DNA of 64,000 bases from Deltaproteobacteria bacterium IMCC39146. Its GTDB lineage: Bacteria; Desulfobacterota; Desulfuromonadia; Desulfuromonadales; BM103. Position numbers and translations under genes: made by a program. The stretch is from the NCBI GenBank assembly GCA_030005635.1, contig JARUHP010000002.1, positions 124,001 to 188,000 of the forward strand, given 5' to 3'. The notes below the pieces were generated by a model. That model was not told the DNA's origin. It did no database searches and saw only the letters and a list, made by a program, of their open reading frames with translations. Below, one piece after another: positions 1 through 8,797 of the stretch (its first letter is position 1; every line of letters begins with the position of its first letter).

Positions 1-13
1 GCGGGATTGGACA

Positions 14-49
14 AAAAAGGACGGGGATCAGTGGATCCCCGTCCTTTTT
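14..49. terminator. Bidirectional Rho-independent terminator
   Basis: A perfect 16-bp inverted repeat (14-29 with 34-49) surrounds a 4-base loop. The GC-rich core is flanked by A-runs on the left and T-runs on the right, so it can work on either strand. It lies 22 bases past the stop codon of the minus-strand binding-protein gene and most likely ends that transcript. It may also end a plus-strand gene arriving from outside the window. Confidence 0.85.
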
Positions 50-71
50 CCTGCTTAATGTGTTTTGCTTG

Positions 72-1232
72 TTATGGGCAAACTGATTCCTCGAAGACAA
101 AGGTTCCTTCGTCGGAGATTTTAACTATAACAGCGCACTTGATCGGGTCGCCCTGTTCATTAAACTTGGACGAACCGGTGACGCCGTCAAAGGATTTGAT
201 GGCTGCCAGACCGTCACGGATGGCTTGGCGCATCTTGCGCGGGTTGGAGTCGACCATACCGGCGTTCTTGATGCCTTCGACCATCAGGCCGATGGAATCC
301 CAAGTCAGGGCAGCGTAGTCAGCCGGCTCTGCGCCGTATTTTGCCGTGTAACGGTCGATGAAGACCTTGGTCGCACCCTTGGCACCGGCTGCAGCATAAT
401 GGGTTGAGAAGTACTGACCGTTGCACTGCTCGCCACAGAGTTTGACCAGGTCCGGGGTGCCCCAGGCATCGGAACCCATGAACGGTCCTTTGTAACCGAG
501 GTCACGCGCCTGCGGGATGATCAGGGCGACCTGGTTGTAGTTTTCCGGCACAAAGATGAAGTCAGGTTTGGCGGCGATGATGGTGGTCAGCTGGGCGGAG
601 AAATCCTGGTCCTTGGTGCCATTTGACTCGTAGGCGACGACCGGGCCGAGCCCCTTGGCTTCCCATGCAGATTTAAAAACTTCTGCCAAACCGACCGAAT
701 AATCGTTAGCGACGTCGAAGAGCACAGCTGCGGTCTTGGCTCCGAACTTTTTGGCTGCAAAGTCAGCTACGACTGGCCCCTGGAAGGGGTCGAGGAAGGC
801 AGCGCGGAAAACCCAAGGACGGTCCAGGGTGGTATTGGGATTGGTTGACCAGGGACTGATCATCGGCACGCGGTTTTCGTTAGCGGTGCCGCCGCCAGGA
901 ACGGCCTGCTTGGAGGAGTTGGGGCCGATAATCGCCACGACCTCTTCCTGCTCGATCAGTTTGAGGGCCGCGTTGACTGCCGAGTCGGCTTTAGACTCGT
1001 TGTCCATGTAGATGAACTCAAGCATGTACTTCTTGCCGCCGACCTCAAGGCCGCCGGCACCGTTGATATCTGCGAGGTACATTTCAGCGGCGTTTTTGGA
1101 ACCTTCCCCAACTTCCGGAATGTCTCCGGTCATCGGGATGTTGAAGCCGATTTTGATGGTATCGGCTGCAAAAGCGGGGGTCGCGAGCAGGGCAACCAGG
1201 GACAATACGACAAGTAGCTTCAGCTTTTTCAT
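72..1232 (-). CDS. ABC transporter periplasmic binding protein, branched-chain amino acid type (LivK-like)
   Basis: This 386-residue protein fits the type I periplasmic binding proteins of the HAAT family, which bring leucine/isoleucine/valine or related small amides and acids to a LivHMGF-type permease. I start it at ATG 1232 because GGAGGAG sits just upstream. A typical signal peptide follows (two lysines, a hydrophobic run, then AFA-AD near residue 22). The mature part opens with the family's 'IKIGFNIPMTGDIPEVG' strand and loop, and has the 'AIIGPNSSKQA' segment. Permease and ATPase genes are not adjacent in the window, so it is either a stand-alone receptor or the edge of an operon outside. 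Ligand specificity cannot be read from sequence alone. Confidence 0.88.
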   Translation of the reverse strand: MKKLKLLVVLSLVALLATPAFAADTIKIGFNIPMTGDIPEVGEGSKNAAEMYLADINGAGGLEVGGKKYMLEFIYMDNESKADSAVNAALKLIEQEEVVAIIGPNSSKQAVPGGGTANENRVPMISPWSTNPNTTLDRPWVFRAAFLDPFQGPVVADFAAKKFGAKTAAVLFDVANDYSVGLAEVFKSAWEAKGLGPVVAYESNGTKDQDFSAQLTTIIAAKPDFIFVPENYNQVALIIPQARDLGYKGPFMGSDAWGTPDLVKLCGEQCNGQYFSTHYAAAGAKGATKVFIDRYTAKYGAEPADYAALTWDSIGLMVEGIKNAGMVDSNPRKMRQAIRDGLAAIKSFDGVTGSSKFNEQGDPIKCAVIVKISDEGTFVFEESVCP

Positions 1233-1335
1233 CTGTCTCCTCCACGAGTAAAAATGAACAACAAATGTCATGTCCCACGGGATGTGGAACATCTACGGTA
1301 ATTAATATCATTTGTCTTGTAAAACCAGACGTTTA

Positions 1336-1364
1336 AGTACACCAGTACAAGACCGTTTTGTCAA
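1336..1364 (-). promoter_or_regulatory. Putative sigma70 promoter of the binding-protein gene
   Basis: Read on the minus strand, a consensus TTGACA (1359-1364) is followed after exactly 17 bases by TGTACT (1336-1341, four of six matches). It lies about 105 bases upstream of the start codon at 1232, leaving a moderately long leader. No operator was recognised. Inferred from sequence only. Confidence 0.45.
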
Positions 1365-1438
1365 GCTTCTTTAGGCTTCTTTACGTATTTTACTCAGGTA
1401 TTTTATCGCTGCTGCCTGCTTCGAGAATAGTTTCGGGT

Positions 1439-3604
1439 TCAATACTTGATCTTGGCAAAAGGCGATTGACTGGAAGCTACCAGTGCGTCTTCGAGAGTAT
1501 GAATCCCTTGAGCTTTCAGTAGGGGGATGAGTTTTAGAAGAATTTCTGCGGTGACCAGGGCATCGCCAAGCGCTGTATGACGGCCAACAATGGTGAGGTT
1601 AAAACGTTCGGCAATCGCATCCAGGGAATGTCCCTCCTGGTTCGGATGAACGATCGATGACAGAAGCAGGGTGTCCAGGACGGGGTTGTCGAAATGCAGG
1701 CCGATAGCCTCTTCCTTGAGTTGCAGAAAACGCATATCAAAGGCAGCGTTGTGTGCAACCAACACGGAATCTATAGCAAAGGTGTGGAAGTCGGGAAGAA
1801 CCTCGGTGATGATCGGCTGTGCCGTCAGCAGGTCCGGGTCGATGCCGTGAATTTCGACAGAAGATTTGGGCACCGGGCGTTGCGGGTTGACCAACTGGTC
1901 AATACATTCATCGTGCAGCAGCCGGCCGTTGACAATACGCACGGCTCCAATCTGGATGATTTCATCACCCGTCGAAGGGTTCAGTCCGGTTGTTTCGGTG
2001 TCAAATGCGACGAAGGCAAGTTTGCGTAAAGAAATCTTGCCGAGAGCCTCCTGACCAGGTTGGTGAAAGAGGTCGAATTCGTAAGAGACCGGACGGGGCG
2101 ACACTGAAGACTGCAGGTTGGCAGGTTCCTCGGCCATCGTAGTGGGTAGCGTTACCTTGATGCCGGTGCAGAAAATCTTGCCACTTTGGATAATGGAGAT
2201 CTCTCCTTGGTGTGCGGAGATGATTGTTTGCGGAGAATCTGCGGCGCCGTCGCTGTCCATAAAGAGTGGTGCTGTCTGCCAGTCATGGATCGCTTGAATG
2301 GGAACCGTCTGGTCCTGCCATTGTAATGTAAGGTTTGCCAGTGAACCTTGCTCTTCATCGATTTGCAACTTGATTGTGCTCACTGCATATGCAGCATTCA
2401 GAAGACCCGCAAGAGTGGTAAAGGCCTGAACCATGGCGTAACTGTCGAGCTTCATCCAGAGGCTCTGGTTGACCTGCGTCTCAGTCTGAATGGCAAAACG
2501 TTCGTAGAGGTTTTTTGCGATCAACTTCAGCAGGGTGTCGGCAATCACATTCTCTCGATTGCCATAGGCAAGGCGATGTTCACCGTAAAGCTTTCGGGCC
2601 AAAGCCAGGTGCTCTTCCAGATCGTTGGTGACCTGGTTGATTGCCTCCCGGTGACGATTGCAGGTGTCCTCACCCGTTCCAGGCATCGCGCAGATGCTGT
2701 TGATCCCTTTGTGCAACTTGCCGAGTGAATTCTGTACCGCATCGACCATCCCTTGCAGAAGTTGGTCACGTTCACTGTCAGCATCGATTTCTCCAGTAAT
2801 GTCTTCCAGAGAGAGCACAAACCCGGAGAGTTGACGGCCTGATTCGCCATCATCGGTCACCGGTGCCATGTTGACACGAATGAAACGATTTCCACAGAGC
2901 TTGGTCATCAGGCCGAGTGCAGGCTTTACCTGGTCTAAGGCAAACGCGTGGTTCATGACTTCCAGGGCATGGACTAGCGGATCTCGCTCAAGGCTGCTGA
3001 AGATCGATCTGCCAAGGCCGATGGCTCCGCCTTGCTGATTGCTCTCGACTGCTTGCAGCATCTCCTGTGCCCGGCGGTTGTAAAGCAGAATCTTGCCATC
3101 CCTGTTACAGACAACGACACCGTAAGGTAACTCTGACATCAGGGCTGCAAGGCGATTGCGTTCTCTTTTGAGTGCGCGATTGGAATGACTGATCTTGCTG
3201 TCAACCTCACTCTGCAGCTTTTGAAAGGCGTCGGCCGATTCGTTGATGATCTTTGCCAGCATGATCATCTCGCGAGCGCCTTCAACGGAGATGCGGAAGT
3301 CGGGGTTGGCTGCAGTGATCAGGCGGGTCTGTTCGGCCATGCGCAGCACCGGTATGACGTAGTAGCGAAAGAGCAGGCTGACCATGGAGCAGATGAAGGC
3401 CACCAGGACGATCGAGCCGACAAAGGGGAAGGGGAGCAGTTTTTCAAAAAGGCTTTCAGCAACGACTTGTTCTTGCGGAGTCAGATTGAGATAAGCCGCC
3501 ACAATGCTGCCGAAGATCACGGTGAAAATCACGGTGACGATGCCGATCAAGAAGATCCAGTATTTGACTGCGGGGGATAAATTTTCGCCGAAATGTTTCC
3601 GCAA
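1439..3604 (-). CDS. Membrane sensor (TM-HAMP-PAS-degenerate kinase) fused to DEDDh 3'-5' exonuclease
   Basis: The 721-residue protein has two membrane segments (about 13-38 and 58-85), a HAMP-like linker and a PAS-like domain (about 150-270). Next comes a region laid out like a histidine kinase core (about 275-500) in which I find no phospho-acceptor H-box or glycine-rich ATP lid. The C-terminal 190 residues are a DnaQ/epsilon-type exonuclease: DTET (D535, E537), 'HNAAFD' (D623) and 'HTALGD' (H676, D681) supply the DEDDh metal and catalytic residues. The start is TTG at 3604, supported by AAGGAG six bases upstream; no ATG fits. The exonuclease is probably active on DNA or RNA ends and may be gated by the membrane sensor. 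The substrate is unknown. Confidence 0.85.
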   Translation of the reverse strand: MRKHFGENLSPAVKYWIFLIGIVTVIFTVIFGSIVAAYLNLTPQEQVVAESLFEKLLPFPFVGSIVLVAFICSMVSLLFRYYVIPVLRMAEQTRLITAANPDFRISVEGAREMIMLAKIINESADAFQKLQSEVDSKISHSNRALKRERNRLAALMSELPYGVVVCNRDGKILLYNRRAQEMLQAVESNQQGGAIGLGRSIFSSLERDPLVHALEVMNHAFALDQVKPALGLMTKLCGNRFIRVNMAPVTDDGESGRQLSGFVLSLEDITGEIDADSERDQLLQGMVDAVQNSLGKLHKGINSICAMPGTGEDTCNRHREAINQVTNDLEEHLALARKLYGEHRLAYGNRENVIADTLLKLIAKNLYERFAIQTETQVNQSLWMKLDSYAMVQAFTTLAGLLNAAYAVSTIKLQIDEEQGSLANLTLQWQDQTVPIQAIHDWQTAPLFMDSDGAADSPQTIISAHQGEISIIQSGKIFCTGIKVTLPTTMAEEPANLQSSVSPRPVSYEFDLFHQPGQEALGKISLRKLAFVAFDTETTGLNPSTGDEIIQIGAVRIVNGRLLHDECIDQLVNPQRPVPKSSVEIHGIDPDLLTAQPIITEVLPDFHTFAIDSVLVAHNAAFDMRFLQLKEEAIGLHFDNPVLDTLLLSSIVHPNQEGHSLDAIAERFNLTIVGRHTALGDALVTAEILLKLIPLLKAQGIHTLEDALVASSQSPFAKIKY

Positions 3605-3741
3605 ATGGATCTCCTTCGAAATTGAAGTCTCAGTAGCTCGCGTTAATAGTATGCGATATAGGGGTGCGGGTTCAACTGGTGATGTCTTTTTTGTCTCTTG
3701 CCTTTGTCACAAAAGACATCCCTTGAACCGGATAGTTTTTG

Positions 3742-4755
3742 CTACTTTCCACTCGGAACTGCTTGTTGAAGGAACTTCAGCAGGGCTAAAGCCTCATTGT
3801 CCGGGTCGTAACGACCTGGCTCTGGAGAGGATAGTTGTTGACGTCTTTTGCCGTTGAGCAGCTGTATGCCGTAATCAATGAACTCCTCCTGGCTGGTATA
3901 GAGCAGCCCGTTGGTTTCGTGTTTTACGACCGCGATATTGCCAGGGATCTTGTGTGCCAGGATCGGAATACCTAGCGTTGCGGCTTCCAAAAGGCTATTT
4001 GCGAGGCCTTCGGTTTGAGAGTTGTTGACAACGACATCGGCCTCGCGCATGGCGTTAGCCATTGCTTGTGTTGGAATGGCTCCAAGGTAGCGAGCCCATG
4101 GTCGTTCCTTCAGGGCTGACAGAAAACGTTGGCTGTACTCCTCTTCGATTATTGGCCCGCAGAAGACAAGTAGGACGTCTGAATTGTGCGTGATGACCTG
4201 ATCAAACATTTCAAGTAGCTGCAAAGGCCTTTTCACAGAGCGCAGTCCAGCCGGGCAAAGGAAAAGTGTTGCCTCTTTTGCCAGTTGGTGTCTTTCTCGC
4301 AGGTGATATTCCTCCGTGCCCAATTTGATCCCTGGTGGCAGCTCTCTCAAATTTACGCTGAGCTCCGGGTGGCTTGAAGAGAGAGCCTTTGCAAGTAATG
4401 GGTTCTGTAGCAGGACGCGTTCCGCTTGACGCAGAATCCTGCTGATAACGTCTTTCTGCTGAGGGTTCTCAAGGCCGTGATTAATGTCTGTGCCGGTGAG
4501 TAATACAACCGTTGGCAGCCTGCGGCCGGCTGTCGCCTTCAGCCACGGTTTTCCTGAGCGGTAGGCATGTAGCAGGATGGTGACGTCGGGGGCAAAGGCC
4601 TGAATGCGTTCCAGAAAGCGCGGCTCCGGTTGCAGGCCGGTTTCCTCCACGATAACCTGCTGGCCGTGAGCGCTCAACCCATGCTGAAAACGCATGGCGG
4701 TAACCCAGTTGCCGCTAATATGATCCTGTTCTGGTACAACGATCAGGATGCGCAT
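3742..4755 (-). CDS. Glycosyltransferase, GT4 (group 1) family
   Basis: The 337-residue GT-B fold glycosyltransferase moves a sugar from an activated donor to a glycan or lipid acceptor. The N-terminal strand 'MRILIVVPEQD', the central 'LFLCPAGLRSVKRPLQLLE' donor-domain start and the C-terminal 'VVNNSQTEGLANSLLEA' E-x7-E-type motif fit GT4 enzymes. I start at ATG 4755 (GGAG nine bases upstream); this overlaps the upstream deacetylase by 13 bases, so the two are likely translated together. The pairing with a ChbG/HpnK-like deacetylase suggests a joint role in an acetylated sugar conjugate, for example a glycolipid or surface glycan. Sugar and acceptor are unknown. Confidence 0.85.
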   Translation of the reverse strand: MRILIVVPEQDHISGNWVTAMRFQHGLSAHGQQVIVEETGLQPEPRFLERIQAFAPDVTILLHAYRSGKPWLKATAGRRLPTVVLLTGTDINHGLENPQQKDVISRILRQAERVLLQNPLLAKALSSSHPELSVNLRELPPGIKLGTEEYHLRERHQLAKEATLFLCPAGLRSVKRPLQLLEMFDQVITHNSDVLLVFCGPIIEEEYSQRFLSALKERPWARYLGAIPTQAMANAMREADVVVNNSQTEGLANSLLEAATLGIPILAHKIPGNIAVVKHETNGLLYTSQEEFIDYGIQLLNGKRRQQLSSPEPGRYDPDNEALALLKFLQQAVPSGK

Positions 4756-5576
4756 GATAAATCTCCAAAATGGCACAGCCTGATATTGCGACGTGCAATG
4801 ATCTGTTTCGCTTCCGGCGAGATTAGCGCCAGAAGTTCAACTTCGCGTTGAGGGCCATCAAACAGATTGTCCGAGTCACAGGTGTAGCCAGGGTGAACCA
4901 TGAGTTCCCAGAATCCTTCAGTGACATTTTCAAGAAAATTACAGAGGCTGGTCTTGTCGAGTCGATTGAGCAAAGGCATGCCCATAAGGCCGTCCGGTGT
5001 CAGCAAACTCGCAGTCATTATGGTCTCCTTGGCTCTGTGGCCAAGCTGACGATAGAGGGACAACTCCTTGCCCAGGGCATTGCTTGGGCCTTTACGGCTG
5101 ATGTCTGCTGGCAGGGCTGAGCGCATGGCGGGGATACTGTATTCGCGAGCGAGCTCCGTGACCATTGATGTCAGGCAGGGAAACAGCTGGCAGTGCTGGT
5201 GACCATCGAGGTGGTCGGGTTGTACACCTGCTTCGAGAATACGCTGAATCTGGGTCGTCAACTCTTTGCGGATCTCTTCAGTATCAAAATCGTTGGCAGT
5301 AAGCTTTCGCCGCAGTTCCTTTTTCCCTGGCAAGTTGCCGGAAATATCTGTGAGCCCTTTGATCGGACCGGTTAGAGCTCTGCCATCGGCGAGGTTGAGG
5401 TGGACTCCAACCGGAAGTTTAGAACCCTTAACCTGTTTTATTGCCATGTTGAAAGATGATCCATTGGCCAGTATTGAAGCGCTGGTCACTATCCCCTGTT
5501 GGTACGCTTCCAGGATGCCACGGTCGCGGAATGCATTGCAGCCAAGGTCGTCAGCATTGATAATCAAAGAAATCAT
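4743..5576 (-). CDS. Carbohydrate deacetylase, YdjC/ChbG/HpnK family
   Basis: The 277-residue protein begins with 'ISLIINADDLG', the metal-binding Asp-Asp strand of the YdjC family. It carries the two other ligand sites 'GVHLNL' and 'HLDGHQH'. Known members remove acetyl groups from N-acetylated sugars (ChbG on chito-oligosaccharides, HpnK in hopanoid modification). I begin at ATG 5576 because the family motif starts immediately there; the ribosome site is weak. The gene overlaps the start of the downstream glycosyltransferase, so substrate and product may belong to one pathway. I see no squalene or hopanoid gene nearby, so HpnK function is not assumed. Confidence 0.85.
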   Translation of the reverse strand: MISLIINADDLGCNAFRDRGILEAYQQGIVTSASILANGSSFNMAIKQVKGSKLPVGVHLNLADGRALTGPIKGLTDISGNLPGKKELRRKLTANDFDTEEIRKELTTQIQRILEAGVQPDHLDGHQHCQLFPCLTSMVTELAREYSIPAMRSALPADISRKGPSNALGKELSLYRQLGHRAKETIMTASLLTPDGLMGMPLLNRLDKTSLCNFLENVTEGFWELMVHPGYTCDSDNLFDGPQREVELLALISPEAKQIIARRNIRLCHFGDLSCAS

Positions 5577-5936
5577 GCTGTGAATATTAGTCCAGCTTGG
5601 CCTCTCGAGCAATTATCTTGCTTCATATTACAAGGAAAGTTTTGTTAAGACGATAGGCTTGCCATCACTTTCAGTCGGTTGATGCGACAAAGTGGAGTCG
5701 AAACCTTGTGGGAGGTGATTTGCAAAAAAAGAGGGGCTTTATGTCCAATCAAAGCCCCGGAGGCAACCTATTAGGAGGTTAGGAGGTTTTTTCTATGTTT
5801 TCTCTCTCAGAGTGGTAGTGCCGCTTGACCGGTCCAAATTCCTGATCAAGGGCTCTAAGAGTTGCAGCGTTGACTCGTACTTTAAAGGAGTGGGTGTGAC
5901 AGGAATGTTGAAAAAATGTGAAAAAAACGTGAAAAG
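5577..5936. other. Intergenic region holding a terminator and no convincing gene
   Basis: These 360 bases separate the deacetylase from the histidine kinase. They hold a minus-strand terminator (5733-5758) and, on the plus strand around 5772-5791, a doubled TTAGGAGG stretch followed by a seven-codon reading frame from the ATG at 5794. On the minus strand about 5775-5880 is an open frame with plausible protein-like composition but no ATG, GTG or TTG. I do not call a gene here. Confidence 0.4.
5726..5758 (-). terminator. Rho-independent terminator of the two-component operon
   Basis: Eight perfect base pairs (GGGGCTTT at 5733-5740 with AAAGCCCC at 5751-5758) close a 10-base loop. On the minus strand the stem is followed by a run of seven T. 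It lies about 180 bases past the end of the histidine kinase gene and most likely ends the regulator-kinase transcript. Confidence 0.7.
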
Positions 5937-7196
5937 TTATTTTTTAAGGGAAACGGTGAAGCAGGAGCCGGTCGGCTGATTGTCACTTATCGAAATATCC
6001 CAACCTTCACGTTGGCAGATACGCTGAACAAGCGACAAACCGAGTCCGAGGCCTTTTCTACTGTGTGATTCGCCACGGTAAAAGGGCTTGAATACAGCTT
6101 TCTTCTCGGACTCCAAAATGCCGGACCCGGTATCGCTGACTGAAAACCCTTGCGCCTGAACTGTCAGGGTGACGCCCCCTTCTTGGGTGTGATGAATTGC
6201 ATTGAATATCAGGTTGTTAAGAACTGTCCTCAACAGGGGGGCAGGAAACAATCCGTCCAGACTTTCTTGACCTAGCCCACTATCTTCCAAGGTGAATGTG
6301 AGCCCTTTCTCTCCTGCTTGCTTTTGCCACTCGAGCAAAGTCCTGTGAATGACATTTGTCAGTGAGGTCGATTCCTGCTCGGTGTCTTTGCCCCGGGCCA
6401 GGGTTAGAAAAGCATCGACCAATTCCTGAATCTCTCTGGTTGCCTTGTTGATCGTTTCGATACGTTGACGGGTATAGTCATCAAGCTGATCTTTTGCAAT
6501 CAGCAGTTCACAGGAACTTTTTATGACCATCAAGGGGGTGCGGAGTTCGTGGCTTACATCGCTGGTAAAGAGGCTCTCCCGCAGGAGAGATTCCTGTAAC
6601 ATGCCGATGGTTCTGTCGAAAGCTTGCGCCAGTCTGCCAACCTCATCGTTTGTGTATCCCGAAGAAAGGGGCGGTGCATCAAGCAGGAGTTTCTCACGGT
6701 TATGCACCTGGTCGGTCAGCCTTTTGACCGGGGCGATGATTCTCCTGATCATCATGATGCCGAGTATTAACGAGGCTATGACACTGAGGAAGAAGCCTGC
6801 AACGACAGTGATTTGCAAAAAGTTCTCATGTTGTCCCGAATTCGTCTGCTCTTGGACAAGGTAAAAAGGCCTCTCTTTCTCCTTCAGCATCATGACATGA
6901 AAAGAACTCTGCTCGCTTTTCACCTCGTTGAAGCCCGGCTCCAGGTCGCGCAGGTAATAGGGCAGGCCTTCCGTGCCGCTGTAGAACTGGGTTCCCAGGT
7001 CCAGCTTCGGTGTCTGCCCACGTTCGTAGTCAACCAGAATGTCCGGGAACTTTCGATTGAATTCAGCGGTGACGAGGTCTTCCTTAACGAGGTTGATCGC
7101 GGCCATAATGCCGAAGCTGAAGAGGCCGCTGACCACTGTTGTCAGGAGAATGAAGGAAATCAAAATCCTTTGAGAAAGGGGCGACTTAAATTCCAT
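5937..7196 (-). CDS. Sensor histidine kinase (HAMP, HisKA, HATPase_c)
   Basis: The 419-residue inner-membrane kinase has an N-terminal membrane segment (about 10-35), a periplasmic sensor of roughly 110 residues, a second membrane segment (about 128-150) and a HAMP linker. The H-box 'SDVSHELRTPL' carries the phospho-acceptor His, 'LNNLIFNAIHHT' is the N-box, and 'DTGSGI' and 'GLGLGLSLV' are ATP-binding glycine boxes. Every catalytic element is present. Its start overlaps the upstream regulator by 11 bases, so the two are a coupled pair. The periplasmic domain resembles nothing I can name and the signal is unknown. Confidence 0.92.
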   Translation of the reverse strand: MEFKSPLSQRILISFILLTTVVSGLFSFGIMAAINLVKEDLVTAEFNRKFPDILVDYERGQTPKLDLGTQFYSGTEGLPYYLRDLEPGFNEVKSEQSSFHVMMLKEKERPFYLVQEQTNSGQHENFLQITVVAGFFLSVIASLILGIMMIRRIIAPVKRLTDQVHNREKLLLDAPPLSSGYTNDEVGRLAQAFDRTIGMLQESLLRESLFTSDVSHELRTPLMVIKSSCELLIAKDQLDDYTRQRIETINKATREIQELVDAFLTLARGKDTEQESTSLTNVIHRTLLEWQKQAGEKGLTFTLEDSGLGQESLDGLFPAPLLRTVLNNLIFNAIHHTQEGGVTLTVQAQGFSVSDTGSGILESEKKAVFKPFYRGESHSRKGLGLGLSLVQRICQREGWDISISDNQPTGSCFTVSLKK

Positions 7197-7869
7197 CTGA
7201 TTGGGCTTTCAGGCAATAGCCGATGCCATGCACTGTGTGCAGCAGAGGCGAGGCAAAGGGTTTGTCGATAGTCTGGCGAAGGGTGTGGACGTGGCTGCGT
7301 AAGCTGTCGCTGCCCGGCAGATCTTCTCCCCAAAGGAGCTCTTCAAGTGCCTCCCTCTTGACCACGTGAGGGCTTTTTTTCATTAATATTTCCAGTATCT
7401 TAAGGCCGATCGGGCTGAGCTTCAGGCTTGTCCCCTGGCGGGTCACTTCCAGGCTGTTCATGTCGTAGCTCAGGTCACCGATCGTTAACAGGTTCCTTTG
7501 GCTGGTCTGGCCACGACGTAAAATAGCTTCGACCCTGGCATGTAGCTCTGGCAACGAAAAAGGCTTGACCAGGTAATCGTCCGCGCCGGCCTGAAAACCT
7601 GAGAGCTTGTCATCGACGCTGTCTCTAGCCGTGAGCATAATGATCGGTGTGTCAACCCGAGCGTCCTGGCGCAGTTTCTGACAGAGGGTGATGCCATCCA
7701 TGCCGGGAAGCATAAGGTCGAGAATGATCAAATCAAAGGATTGCGTAACCGCCAGGTGCATGCCACCCAGACCGTCGTAGGCGCAGTCAACAAAGAAGCC
7801 CTTCAGTTCAAGGAAATCGGCGATGTTCTGCAGAATTTCTGGTTGATCCTCTATGATCAGTATACGCAT
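7186..7869 (-). CDS. OmpR/PhoB-family response regulator
   Basis: The 227-residue regulator has a receiver domain (about 1-120; acidic pair in 'IIEDQ', phospho-acceptor Asp in 'LILDLMLPG', 'LTARD' Thr, 'VKPF' Lys). A winged-helix DNA-binding domain follows (about 130-222; 'LSPIGLKILEILM', 'SHVHTLRQTIDKPF', 'IHGIGY'-type end). It is phosphorylated by the kinase encoded just downstream and should bind direct-repeat operators. GAGGA lies 11 bases upstream of the ATG. The 340 bases upstream (7870-8209) are AT-rich, divide it from ssb and probably hold its own promoter, which I could not place confidently. Confidence 0.93.
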   Translation of the reverse strand: MRILIIEDQPEILQNIADFLELKGFFVDCAYDGLGGMHLAVTQSFDLIILDLMLPGMDGITLCQKLRQDARVDTPIIMLTARDSVDDKLSGFQAGADDYLVKPFSLPELHARVEAILRRGQTSQRNLLTIGDLSYDMNSLEVTRQGTSLKLSPIGLKILEILMKKSPHVVKREALEELLWGEDLPGSDSLRSHVHTLRQTIDKPFASPLLHTVHGIGYCLKAQSDGI

Positions 7870-8147
7870 GCGGCTTTGTCCTCAATGTACTCTTGCTTTT
7901 GATGTTTTTATCCACCTTACCAGAAAGTTCCTGAAGCATCGTAAATCGAAGCGATTATAAGCTGTTTTGAAAGTGAATGGCAAAAAATCCTTTTTGTTTT
8001 AAGGGGATTCTCCAGTCACTTTTGTTGCGACACCGTGAAAAGAAACAGTTTTGTTGCTTGAGCGTAATTTGTGAGTCGTTATTAAGCGGTTGTCCTTCAT
8101 GCAACAACTCGTAATTGTTTAGCTTTGAAGAGTCGTTTTAAGAGCTC

Positions 8148-8176
8148 TTTACAGCCTGCACGGATTCGGCTAGACT
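8148..8176 (+). promoter_or_regulatory. Putative sigma70 promoter of ssb
   Basis: TTTACA (8148-8153) and TAGACT (8171-8176) are separated by exactly 17 bases and lie 34 bases upstream of the ssb start codon. This is a good sigma70 match at a typical distance. No LexA-type operator was recognised between it and the gene. Confidence 0.6.
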
Positions 8177-8209
8177 GCTTTTTCACTCAAATGCAATGGA
8201 GGAGATTCT

Positions 8210-8653
8210 ATGTCAGTCAACAAGGCAATTCTGGTAGGTAACCTCGGGAAAGACCCTGAACTGCGCTATACGCCCTCGGGAACAGCGGTTTGTACCTTCT
8301 CAATAGCGACAACTGATCGTTTTAAGAACAAACAAGGTGAGCAGCAGGAGCGCACCGAGTGGCACAATATCGTGGTGTGGGCAGGCTTGGCCGAGATCTG
8401 TGGTAAGTATCTGACCAAAGGTAAGCAGGTCTATATCGAGGGGCGCATCCAAAACCGTTCCTACGATGACCGTGATGGTAACAAGCGCTACATCACCGAG
8501 GTTGTGGCAAACGAAATGCAGATGCTTAGTCGCGCCGGTGACCAGGGTGGTGGTAGTGGCGGAGGAGGCGCTCGTCCGACCACTCCGACGGAGAACTTTT
8601 CCTCTGCTCCGCAGGAACCACCTTTCAATCCCGATGACGATATTCCATTTTAA
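8210..8653 (+). CDS. ssb: Single-stranded DNA-binding protein
   Basis: The 147-residue protein protects single-stranded DNA and recruits replication and repair enzymes. It opens with the family signature '[23 protein letters not shown]' region (residues 4-26) and has '[14 protein letters not shown]' and '[11 protein letters not shown]' of the OB fold. A glycine-rich flexible tail ends in 'PDDDIPF', the acidic tip that docks partner proteins. A strong GGAGGAG precedes the ATG. It appears monocistronic, with a promoter and a terminator close by. Confidence 0.97.
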   Translation: MSVNKAILVGNLGKDPELRYTPSGTAVCTFSIATTDRFKNKQGEQQERTEWHNIVVWAGLAEICGKYLTKGKQVYIEGRIQNRSYDDRDGNKRYITEVVANEMQMLSRAGDQGGGSGGGGARPTTPTENFSSAPQEPPFNPDDDIPF

Positions 8654-8683
8654 AATACGTATAGTTGTAGGGTATCAATCCTT

Positions 8684-8711
8684 CGGGCAGGACTTTTTTA
8701 TGTTCTGCCCG
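8684..8711 (+). terminator. Probable terminator after ssb
   Basis: CGGGCAGGAC (8684-8693) pairs with GTTCTGCCCG (8702-8711), ten pairs including one G-T wobble, around an 8-base T-rich loop. The downstream sequence is T-rich but not a clean T-run. It lies 31 bases past the ssb stop codon. Confidence 0.6.
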
Positions 8712-8797
8712 TTTACGTTTCTGGTTGTTTTCATGTTTGCGCCTCCAGTAAGTTTCTGGTAACTTTAAGTTTCTTAATTTTACCTGTGGGGATTTTT

